Source: Nitrososphaeraceae archaeon (GTDB lineage Archaea > Thermoproteota > Nitrososphaeria > Nitrososphaerales > Nitrososphaeraceae). From it: a stretch of 12,173 bases of DNA. Of this stretch, positions 6,324 to 12,078 are shown one piece after another. Below the pieces are notes generated by a model. That model was not told where the DNA came from, searched no databases, and saw only the letters and a list, made by a program, of their open reading frames with translations. The DNA lies in assembly GCA_025922735.1 (NCBI GenBank), contig JAICHI010000020.1, forward strand, positions 1 to 12,173, written 5' to 3'. Position 1 is the first letter of the stretch; each line of letters opens with the position of its first letter. The position numbers and the translations under genes are program-made.

Positions 6324-7142
6324 ATGCTAGGTTGCAGCGGCTCTCTATTTGGCCTGTCTTCTTCTGATCCATTGAAAGATACTTTTTTGCTTTATAAGAA
6401 AGTCACAGAACAGTATGGAAACCCAGAGATTCTGAGGATAATTAGATCATTAATACCGCAAGATATTGTTTTGCAAACAACAACAACAAAGGATGATGGC
6501 TGGAATATTGTACCTTTATTGATATGGTTCAAAAATGACTTTATGAAATGGACTCCAAAAGATCCTGTCTGTGAAATGTGCATGGATAGAAGTGATGATC
6601 AAAGTAATGTTATCGAGGGCTGTAGTAATGATAGGTCGGTATCAGCAGCGGCACCAATAATGTCAGTTAAAAAAATAATAATAGGAAACTCATGGAAGAT
6701 GCGCAAATTAGAACTCTTTATCTGTAACAGCTGTAACTATGAATATGCTTTTCCTAGATATGGCGAAATCCTAAAGATCGCAGAAACCAAAACCGGAAGA
6801 TGCAGCGAATGGTCCATGCTTTTTGGAGCTATGTTAAGTAGTTTAGGAATAAAAACAAGAATTGTACACGACTTCCTTGACCATTGCTGGAATGAGGCTA
6901 TGCTTTCTTATCCAGAAGGTGAACAATGGGTACATGTAGATTCTACTTTAGATTATCCGATCTCACTAAACCACCCTTATCATTATGAAGAAAATTGGGC
7001 AAAAGATTATGAATATGTGCTGGCTTTTACTGCAGATAGGGTAGAAGACGTCACTCAAACATACACGCTAAAATGGGAATCTATACAGCAACGAAGATTG
7101 AATAAAAAGAAGGCAATAGATTTTCCAAAGGTTTATTCATAG
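6324..7142 (+). CDS. Peptide:N-glycanase (Png1/NGLY1)-like transglutaminase-fold protein
   Basis: Probable member of the Png1/NGLY1 group of the transglutaminase fold, which in eukaryotes cleaves N-glycans from asparagine of misfolded glycoproteins in the cytosol. The 272-residue protein carries the family layout: WFKNDFMKW; a zinc site made by C83/C86 (CEMC) and C134/C137 (CNSC); the linking FPRYGE; then the catalytic triad C160 in GRCSEW, H187 in DHCWNEA and D206 in WVHVDS. C160 to H187 is 27 residues, the same as in yeast Png1 and human NGLY1 as I recall them. The end also fits (YEYVLAF, DRVEDVTQTY, then basic QQRR). The PUB and PAW domains of the animal enzyme are absent, as in yeast Png1. 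Residues 1-60 and a Ser/Asp-rich insert at ~88-120 are unfamiliar. No signal peptide, so it acts inside the cell. The true substrate is unknown; another peptidase or amidase role is possible. Confidence 0.88.
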   Translation: MLGCSGSLFGLSSSDPLKDTFLLYKKVTEQYGNPEILRIIRSLIPQDIVLQTTTTKDDGWNIVPLLIWFKNDFMKWTPKDPVCEMCMDRSDDQSNVIEGCSNDRSVSAAAPIMSVKKIIIGNSWKMRKLELFICNSCNYEYAFPRYGEILKIAETKTGRCSEWSMLFGAMLSSLGIKTRIVHDFLDHCWNEAMLSYPEGEQWVHVDSTLDYPISLNHPYHYEENWAKDYEYVLAFTADRVEDVTQTYTLKWESIQQRRLNKKKAIDFPKVYS

Positions 7143-7182
7143 ATATAATATGGACATATAGTCTCGAATTATCTATTAATTG

Positions 7183-7356
7183 TCATTCAGTGACCGAACA
7201 CCCGAGCTGCCCACAAACGGAATAGATGCAGACTTGCACCGTCCCTATATACACACAACCATCTCTTGGCCTACTATCTGAGCGACTGTATCCTCTAGTC
7301 TCTCCTCGTAATCTTCTTCCCTTAATGTCTACATAGGCAGTACCGTTTAACGTCAA
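7183..7356 (-). other. Possible 57-residue basic protein with C-terminal cysteines
   Basis: A minus-strand frame starts at TTG 7356 and ends at TGA 7183-7185. It is Arg-rich in the middle (IKGRRLRGETRGYSRSDS) and has four Cys toward the end (VQVCIYSVCGQLGC). There is no recognised family and no clear start signal, so this may be chance. Otherwise the spacer 7143-7400 holds nothing I can identify. Confidence 0.2.
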
Positions 7357-7400
7357 GACATATCAGCATGTATATAACGTAGAACAAAGTCATCAATCAG

Positions 7401-7410
7401 TCTTATAATT
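7401..7410 (+). promoter_or_regulatory. Possible TATA box for the 7467 gene
   Basis: TCTTATAATT is box A-like. It would place transcription start near 7431, beyond the ATG at 7425, and so favours the ATG at 7467 as the start. Confidence 0.4.
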
Positions 7411-7466
7411 GACTGTGCAAAGAAATGCTAGCAGGAAGTAGAGAAAAAGAGGGAGTTTGTTTCGTT

Positions 7467-7730
7467 ATGCAAAAGATGGTAAGAATAAGAAAAAAGCAAG
7501 AAATAACTAAGAGACAAAAGGTCATCATCAGACGACCGCAATGGCAACAACAATCTTTAATAAGCCATCGGGCGAGCCAGGAACAACATGATCCACTATG
7601 GTATCAAACACCTGATATGGGGCTTGAGGGATTAGTTGCAACAATAAGATCCGTGGAAAAATTGCAGGCAGCATTAGTAAATGAACTAATGAAAAAAAGA
7701 CGAGAAGAATCTGAACTGGGGCACGATTGA
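7467..7730 (+). CDS. Small basic hypothetical protein
   Basis: An 87-residue soluble protein starting MQKMVRIRKKQEITKRQKV at ATG 7467, with GAGGGAG about a dozen bases upstream. The ATG at 7425 would add 14 residues, but the TATA element at 7401-7410 lies too near for it. The N-terminal third is strongly basic, the middle has QWQQQ and PLWYQTPDMGLEGLV, and the C-terminus is a charged helix (SVEKLQAALVNELMKKRREE). The basic N-terminus would suit nucleic-acid or membrane-surface binding, but that is speculation. No family recognised. Confidence 0.6.
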   Translation: MQKMVRIRKKQEITKRQKVIIRRPQWQQQSLISHRASQEQHDPLWYQTPDMGLEGLVATIRSVEKLQAALVNELMKKRREESELGHD

Positions 7731-7845
7731 AGGGAAATGAAAATTGTGAATATCTGTAGTAGCAGGGGGCTCGATTGTTCGATCCTTTAGATTCCTTAGT
7801 ATTTCTTATATTTTTAGAGAATTTCTTTTATAGCAAGAGAAAGAC

Positions 7846-8057
7846 GAATATAACAACAACAGTTCTAAGATTCAGATTTAATATCTACATCCGACAAGAG
7901 TTGGCAGGATGCTCTTGAAAAGAAACTAGAACGTGCAAGCAAGACTATCCGAAATATTAAGGGAGTAGACGTCACTAGCTGGAAGGCACAAGTTGATAAT
8001 GGACAGATAGTTGAATATAGGGCAGTAATGAAGATAGCTTTTGAAGTGAAAGAATAA
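7846..8057 (+). pseudogene. Dodecin-family gene broken near its N-terminus
   Basis: Dodecins are small flavin-binding proteins of about 65-70 residues that form hollow dodecamers. The frame 7869-8057 encodes ISTSDKSWQDALEKKLERA, then KTIRNIKGVDVTSW and VEYRAVMKIAFEV, the full helix and last two strands of the family. At the position of the flavin-stacking Trp of haloarchaeal dodecin it has Gly (KGVDV), as in many members of the wider family. The expected first strand (typically VYKVIEI) is present as SKIQI at 7864-7878 but in a different frame: a TA dinucleotide at 7879-7880 breaks the join and creates a TAA. Neither frame has an ATG, GTG or TTG at the right place. The gene therefore looks dead, unless the break is a sequencing error. 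From 7731 to 7845 I see no other gene. Confidence 0.78.
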
Positions 8058-8075
8058 CACAATAGTGCTAGTGTG

Positions 8076-8093
8076 CGCTTTTTCTTTATTATC
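8076..8093 (+). terminator. T-rich terminator-like run after the dodecin gene
   Basis: CGCTTTTTCTTTATTATC follows the dodecin stop by about 20 bases. Archaeal termination commonly needs only such a T-rich stretch. The spacer 8094-8266 contains a 19-codon frame from 8166 but nothing convincing. Confidence 0.4.
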
Positions 8094-8266
8094 TTAGCGT
8101 CACATGCAGGTGACATATAGATTTTATTCAAATTTGATTCCCTTAAATAAGAAAGAACGTCAACTATGGAGACGGCTTGTAAAGCAATTTTTGCCTGTAT
8201 CGCCGCCTGCTTTCATTGCCAATAGTAACACAAAAATGTGATGATTTTATCCCCAGATACTAGAAT

Positions 8267-8317
8267 ATGGCAGAAGTCAGAACTAATGGCGTTGAGTTTT
8301 GCTACCACCTTGATTAG
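8267..8317 (+). pseudogene. Possible N-terminal remnant of an alpha/beta hydrolase, or a leader peptide
   Basis: A 16-residue frame (MAEVRTNGVEFCYHLD) ends five bases before the glycosidase start. Its pattern resembles the opening strand of many alpha/beta hydrolases (M-x-x-V-x-x-NG-hydrophobic-x-x-x-Y), so it may be what remains of such a gene. A TTTTAT element about 20 bases upstream would put transcription start near its ATG, so it could also be translated as a leader. The match is short and may be chance. Confidence 0.25.
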
Positions 8318-8322
8318 AGACC

Positions 8323-9867
8323 ATGACAAATCAAACATCAAACTCTTTGCAACAAGAAGATTCGAATCTATTTTTCATGAAAGCAGACAAGTTTCTTGAA
8401 AATACAACAGAATATGTTCATCTTGGCATAAACCCTGGCGACTATTACAAGGCTATATGGACGAGAGATGCAGCATTTATACTTAAGGATCAGTTTCTTA
8501 CTGGAGATACCTATAACGTTCTAAGGTCGTTGTATTTTATCTGGACACATCAAATCGATCTGAATGATGAAAAAGTAATCTATGGAAGAGGGTCGCCTGA
8601 ATTAAGATTCAGTATCAGTACTGCAGATAGAGAAACAAAAGAAAGATTTAGGGGCGCTCTTCCCTCAACCATATATCATAGACATGGTTTCTCTGAAGTT
8701 TATGCACGGAATCCTGATATAGATTCCACTGCCTTGATGATATCTACTACTTCTTGGATTTTGGATGTATATCTCAAAGCAGGGCTTTACTCTTACTATG
8801 AAAACTTGCAAGAGTGGGCCTCTATATCATCCTCTCTCGATCCATCATTTCTTCCAGAGTCCGCAGCAAATCCACTGTCGTCTGCAGATTATTACAAGAA
8901 ACAAAAATCATCACTTGTTACTGCACCATACAATCCTCCATTAGAGATCATACCAAGGCCTATAGAATTGATAGAATTTCTTGTACCCCGGATGCTTTCT
9001 GCACTTGATTATCTTAGAAGCCGGGATATAGATAATGATGGGCTGCTTGAACAAGGATATAATGAAGATTGGATGGATACTGCACTCCGTGCAGGCAAGA
9101 TAGTCTACAGTCAGGCATCTTGGATATTGGCTGTTAGTAACCTTTCATCATTGCTTTATGAAATTGATCATAAGCCTATGGCAAGGAAGCTGATGGCAAT
9201 GGCAGAGAAAACAGTGAATGCTGTAGAGGAAAAGCTCTGGTCGGAAGAGGACGGTGCATATATTGATCTTTACAATGGAGCAAATGACACACTAAGTAGT
9301 TACAATCAATATAACAAAGGAAAAAGGATGTTGACTCAGGACACCTCGCTTTATCTTGTTTCAATAACTGAAAATACATTTAATGACATTCTAGGCATGC
9401 GCTTTAACCGCGATAATGATGGTGGTATCGATAATCTAGCAGCAGCAAATAAAAGGAAAAAACAGAGTAGTCAGCTTGAAGCTCCGAAGAAGTTCCTAGA
9501 ACAAAGGGCCTCAAGCACTTTAGCAGCCCTCAAGGATCGAGTATGGCTGGATAGCAGATGGCCGTTAGTTACAGAAAAGGAATGGGAAAGAACCGGTCCT
9601 TGGCATTTGGATTCAAACCAATATCATAACCACACATTCTGGCCTTGGATAACTGGCATTGAGATGCTTGCAAGAAGCAGGTTTAAGAGATACAGAGAGT
9701 GTAATGAGCTCCTTTCCATACTTACCCAAGGAAACCATCCACAAACACTTGCTTTTTATGAATGGATAAATCCTAAGACAGGGGGAGGGCATGGAGCCTT
9801 TCCATTTAGGACTGGCATTTCCACAATAAGGGTGGCATTAACTGATGTTATGCTTTCTAGACTTTAA
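8323..9867 (+). CDS. Six-hairpin glycoside hydrolase, related to glycogen-debranching enzyme C-domain
   Basis: Predicted glycosidase with an (alpha/alpha)6 barrel, 514 residues. Marks are YYKAIWTRDAAF (D49), a D-x-D-GLLEQGYNEDWMDT segment (D249, D252) that matches the GL...WMDA block of amylo-alpha-1,6-glucosidase domains, HNHTFWPWITG (435-445) corresponding to the conserved H-x-x-x-WPW region, and EWINPKTGGGHGAFPFRTG near the C-terminus. No signal peptide, so it is probably cytoplasmic and acts on an alpha-glucan or disaccharide. Which Asp/Glu are catalytic cannot be fixed by eye, and a GH15 or GH100-like specificity is also possible. A Lys/Ser-rich insert (~373-390, ANKRKKQSSQLEAPKK) looks like a surface loop. 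ATG 8323 is the first residue of a plausible N-terminus. No carbohydrate transporter or other sugar gene is adjacent. Confidence 0.8.
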   Translation: MTNQTSNSLQQEDSNLFFMKADKFLENTTEYVHLGINPGDYYKAIWTRDAAFILKDQFLTGDTYNVLRSLYFIWTHQIDLNDEKVIYGRGSPELRFSISTADRETKERFRGALPSTIYHRHGFSEVYARNPDIDSTALMISTTSWILDVYLKAGLYSYYENLQEWASISSSLDPSFLPESAANPLSSADYYKKQKSSLVTAPYNPPLEIIPRPIELIEFLVPRMLSALDYLRSRDIDNDGLLEQGYNEDWMDTALRAGKIVYSQASWILAVSNLSSLLYEIDHKPMARKLMAMAEKTVNAVEEKLWSEEDGAYIDLYNGANDTLSSYNQYNKGKRMLTQDTSLYLVSITENTFNDILGMRFNRDNDGGIDNLAAANKRKKQSSQLEAPKKFLEQRASSTLAALKDRVWLDSRWPLVTEKEWERTGPWHLDSNQYHNHTFWPWITGIEMLARSRFKRYRECNELLSILTQGNHPQTLAFYEWINPKTGGGHGAFPFRTGISTIRVALTDVMLSRL

Positions 9868-9868
9868 C

Positions 9869-9893
9869 AAAAAAGGCCTATGCTTTTATTTTT
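9869..9893 (+). terminator. Terminator-like hairpin and T-run after the glycosidase
   Basis: AAAAAGGC ... GCTTTTATTTTT immediately follows the stop codon. The A-rich and T-rich sides can pair around CTAT with one bulged G and end in a T-rich tract. Confidence 0.5.
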
Positions 9894-9916
9894 CAGGATT
9901 TGAATGACGATCCTCG

Positions 9917-9986
9917 CAGCTTTAAACATTGTGAGGTTCGAATGAAAATTAATGCGGACCCGTCGGGATTGGATTCCTGCATGTAA
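9917..9986 (+). repeat. Dispersed repeat, copy C (left arm, core and right flank)
   Basis: 9917-9967 matches 2394-2444 at 47 of 51 positions, and 9966-9986 matches 2685-2705 at 20 of 21. This is the longest copy and it overlaps the broken end of the Rieske remnant on the other strand. On the minus strand the core reads ATCCCGACGGGTCCGCA, again like a tRNA 3' end. Confidence 0.85.
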
Positions 9987-10101
9987 TGTGTTTTCCTTTA
10001 ACATTGGAGAGGCACACCTTTTCGCCATATACTTCTACTGCCATCATTTGTGAGGCTTGAATGTCTTTTGTCTCAGCAAATTTAACAAAATCTTCTCCCA
10101 T
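9949..10101 (-). pseudogene. N-terminal half of a Rieske [2Fe-2S] ferredoxin, truncated by a repeat
   Basis: From ATG 10101, with AGAGG about nine bases upstream, the minus strand encodes MGEDFVKFAETKDIQ, then MMAVEVYGEKVCLSNVKGK. This is the typical start of small Rieske or nitrite-reductase-small-subunit-like ferredoxins, which carry electrons to oxygenases or respiratory partners. Homology ends at about residue 38, where the next residues should be the AIGN-like strand and the CxH...CxxH cluster motifs. Instead the frame enters the repeat copy at 9917-9986 (TCRNPIPTGPH) and stops. No iron-sulfur ligands remain, so the product cannot bind the cluster. The 3' half is not found elsewhere in the window. 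Confidence 0.78.
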
Positions 10102-10174
10102 TAATTTTGCCTCTTGTGATCTATGCTAAATTTTTACAATTATCCCTTTTTAGTGTTAACTTTTTTGTACATAG

Positions 10175-10182
10175 TTTAAATA
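10175..10182 (+). promoter_or_regulatory. TATA box ahead of a broken frame
   Basis: TTTAAATA is a strong archaeal box A match about 25 bases before ATG 10203, the spacing of a leaderless gene. The frame behind it is interrupted by stop codons. Confidence 0.45.
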
Positions 10183-10202
10183 AAAATTTGGTTATATGTT
10201 AT

Positions 10203-10472
10203 ATGCCTGCAAAATGATGGCCCGGGTTTCTGTTCCGTTCACCGAAGGTCATTATTAGGGTGGAGGGGAAAGGCCAAACACGGAACTGGCTGATAATAGC
10301 CCCTCTGCCTGCAGGAAAATCCATGGCAAATATTAATAGTATTATAAGGAAGGTATATGAAAGGGTTAAGGTATGACCTATGCCACAATTCAATCTCTGT
10401 CTATTAACACCGCAGATTTTACATTTGAAGTTCCACGATGAACTCGAATTAGTCACTACAATTTTGCAATAG
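10203..10472 (+). pseudogene. Possible decayed gene interrupted by two in-frame TGA codons
   Basis: Starting at ATG 10203 the frame reads MPAK, TGA (10215-10217), about 52 codons including SPKVIIRVEGKGQTRNW and INSIIRKVYERVKV, TGA (10374-10376), then PMPQFNLCLLTPQILHLK to TAG 10470-10472. All three blocks share one frame behind a TATA box. The minus strand is also open here for 85 codons (10456 to 10199), so a dead gene, a non-coding transcript or chance are all possible. No family recognised. The nearby spacer 10102-10174 shows nothing else. Confidence 0.2.
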
Positions 10473-10479
10473 CAAAACG

Positions 10480-10500
10480 AAGTAACAGATTGGGTTACTT
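10480..10500 (+). other. Perfect 7-bp inverted repeat
   Basis: AAGTAAC and GTTACTT are exact reverse complements separated by seven bases. It may be an operator or RNA hairpin; there is no T-run behind it, so it is not an obvious terminator. Confidence 0.4.
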
Positions 10501-10584
10501 GGACTATTAGTTATATTATCTCTATGCCGGCAACCTCCTACCGTATTTTTCGTGCTGACTCTGTTCTATCAGAGGAGTGGATTG

Positions 10585-10737
10585 ATGATAAATAAAATGC
10601 ATGACCATCAACCTATTGAGATGTCTTCTACTGCAGGAACGACACTTCAAAACACAAAATGGCAAAACTGTATAGATGCCTGTATGTATTGTGCTGAATG
10701 CTGGAAAAGGCAGCATCATAGTCCATCATTTCCATAA
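10585..10737 (+). pseudogene. Truncated DUF326-like (four-helix Cys-rich, copper-binding type) protein
   Basis: From ATG 10585, with GAGGAG seven to eight bases upstream, the frame reads MINKMHDHQPIEMSS ... WQNCIDACMYCAECWKRQHH and stops at 10735-10737. The C-x3-C-x2-C spacing with IDAC.YCAE matches the first helix of DUF326 four-helix copper-binding proteins, which are normally over 100 residues with many more Cys. Here only one helix is left. After the stop, the same frame continues ECFYQDMKAELVRRYLEAKS to TAG 10825-10827, so the stop may have interrupted a longer gene. Alternatively 10756-10827 is a separate 23-residue frame. Family assignment rests on one short motif. Confidence 0.4.
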
Positions 10738-10828
10738 GAGTGCTTCTATCAAGATATGAAGGCAGAGTTGGTTCGAAGATATCTTGAAGCTAAGAGTGAT
10801 ATCAGGAAAGAGGATTTAGAGGTATAGA

Positions 10829-11386
10829 ATGACAGAGAACAAGAATAATGATAACAACAGTAACAGTCTCAAAACTAAATGGGGAAATAGGTTTATTATC
10901 GCAGCGATAATCCAGGGAGGAATAATTACAGGAATGGCCTTAGGCACTGTGGCATTTCAGCTATTAACTACAGATGTAGATATAATTCAATTCCTTTCCT
11001 TATCCTTTGAAGGACCTGCAAAATGGTTCTTTATTGGGATCATTCTATATTTGATACTAATTGTTGCTATAGCAACAACTGCTGTATTTTATAACCATTT
11101 GGAAATCAATCTGAAAAGAAAGTTCTCCAAGGTATCAAATATTCTTGCTTGGATTCACTTGTTTGGTATGAATATCGGAGGCGCTGGTACTACCTTACTT
11201 ATGATATTTGCAGGCCTAGCTGGTTCTGGAGTCCTCTCATTTTTTGTCGAAGGAAAACTAGGGAATCAAGATGTAGCAATATTGACTTCCTTTATACCTT
11301 CTATAGCAATTTTTATTGTTATGTTAAGTATAGGTGTAATATGTGGCGGTATTGCTTATATAATGGCTTATAGATCGAAAGCATAA
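10829..11386 (+). CDS. Uncharacterised four-helix membrane protein
   Basis: A 185-residue protein with a polar, Asn-rich N-terminus (MTENKNNDNNSNSLKTKWG) and four membrane helices at about 20-45, 65-90, 104-131 and 147-180. Helix ends carry YNHLE (about 88-92) and WIHLFGMNIGGAGTTLLMIF; the His residues near the membrane might bind a ligand or haem, which is speculation. AGAGGT lies five bases before the ATG. It starts two bases after the stop of the frame ending at 10827, so it may be translationally coupled to it. I do not recognise a named family. Confidence 0.75.
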   Translation: MTENKNNDNNSNSLKTKWGNRFIIAAIIQGGIITGMALGTVAFQLLTTDVDIIQFLSLSFEGPAKWFFIGIILYLILIVAIATTAVFYNHLEINLKRKFSKVSNILAWIHLFGMNIGGAGTTLLMIFAGLAGSGVLSFFVEGKLGNQDVAILTSFIPSIAIFIVMLSIGVICGGIAYIMAYRSKA

Positions 11387-11544
11387 CATTGTTGCTGACA
11401 AGATTATCAAGGTGTATTCTCATGACGTGCTGACTGAATTCTAAAAAATTTAATACTGCCGTTAGATAAGATCTAGATGTCATGATGAGAAGGCGGAAAA
11501 ACCACCTTGTTGCACATGAAAAAGCTAAAATAAGGTTTTGCTCC

Positions 11545-11552
11545 TTTTTTTT
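11545..11552 (+). terminator. T8 run downstream of the membrane protein gene
   Basis: A run of eight T residues lies about 160 bases after the stop of the gene ending at 11386, a sequence sufficient for archaeal termination. The remaining spacer 11387-11732 contains no gene or RNA that I can identify. Confidence 0.4.
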
Positions 11553-11732
11553 GCTGTCAAGATTTCAATGAGCATTCTTAACCAAAGGAAGGTTTTAGCT
11601 GATTCCGATATGTAATCGCAAACCAGTTTATTGTGCGGGATGACGACAATATGGCTCTAACTACTAACCATCTTTACTATGTAAATTAGAGCGTTTATTT
11701 CCTGCTGCACTTCTTAACAAGCAATCTGTATC

Positions 11733-11876
11733 ATGATCAAATTGGCTACCAATGTTACCCTGCCCTCTGGTCCATATCCGCTCTGCGTGAAGTGTAATGT
11801 AGGCACGATGTTGCCAAAATATAGTCATGATATAGGTATTTTCTGGCATTGTAGCAAATGTGACAACCAGATATAA
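11733..11876 (+). CDS. 47-residue zinc-ribbon-like protein
   Basis: From ATG 11733 the frame reads MIKLATNVTLPSGPYP, then LCVKC (C18, C21), about 18 residues, then HCSKC (C40, C43) and a short tail. Two CxxC knuckles separated by 18 residues are the standard zinc-ribbon layout. The frame is closed by a stop a few codons upstream (TAA at 11715-11717), so the start is well placed. The protein could bind nucleic acid or another protein. It is 55 bases ahead of the next small Cys protein. Confidence 0.6.
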   Translation: MIKLATNVTLPSGPYPLCVKCNVGTMLPKYSHDIGIFWHCSKCDNQI

Positions 11877-11931
11877 TCTAGCCCTATCCTGCTTGATAGA
11901 CACAACTAATCCTTTTATTGAATGTGATGAA

Positions 11932-12078
11932 ATGAAGAGAGTAAGTATGCCATCGAGCGAAATTCTGTATTGTAAAATATGTGGAAGGCGATTTGAAACT
12001 ATTGAATCCCTTCAAGAACATCTGATGGCAGAAAAAGAAGACCAGGAACTCCGAAACAAAGGTTTCGATGATGGCTAA
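11932..12078 (+). CDS. 48-residue C2H2-like single zinc finger protein
   Basis: Starts at ATG 11932 (MKRVSMPSSEILYC); the in-frame ATG at 11947 is an alternative favoured by the CTTTTATTG element about 30 bases before it. The finger is C14-x2-C17-x12-H30 with the expected F21 and L27 (CKICGRRFETIESLQEH). The usual second His is missing: HLMAEKEDQEL follows. It may use another ligand or be a degenerate finger. An acidic tail (GFDDG) ends the protein. The stop overlaps the start of the next gene, suggesting translational coupling. Confidence 0.68.
   Translation: MKRVSMPSSEILYCKICGRRFETIESLQEHLMAEKEDQELRNKGFDDG

Noticed and set aside
7760..7790. Possible tRNA 3' end (CTCGATTGTTCGATCC)
   Set aside because: No acceptor or anticodon arm can be built around it on either strand.
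7865..8131. 88-codon minus-strand frame
   Set aside because: It is antisense to the clearly recognisable dodecin sequence.
10199..10456. 85-codon minus-strand frame with CKIC and a membrane-like segment
   Set aside because: No start signal or family, and its composition follows from the overlapping plus-strand frame; neither strand is convincing.
11664..11903. 79-codon minus-strand frame
   Set aside because: It is antisense to the small zinc-ribbon gene at 11733-11876, whose two CxxC knuckles are unlikely by chance.
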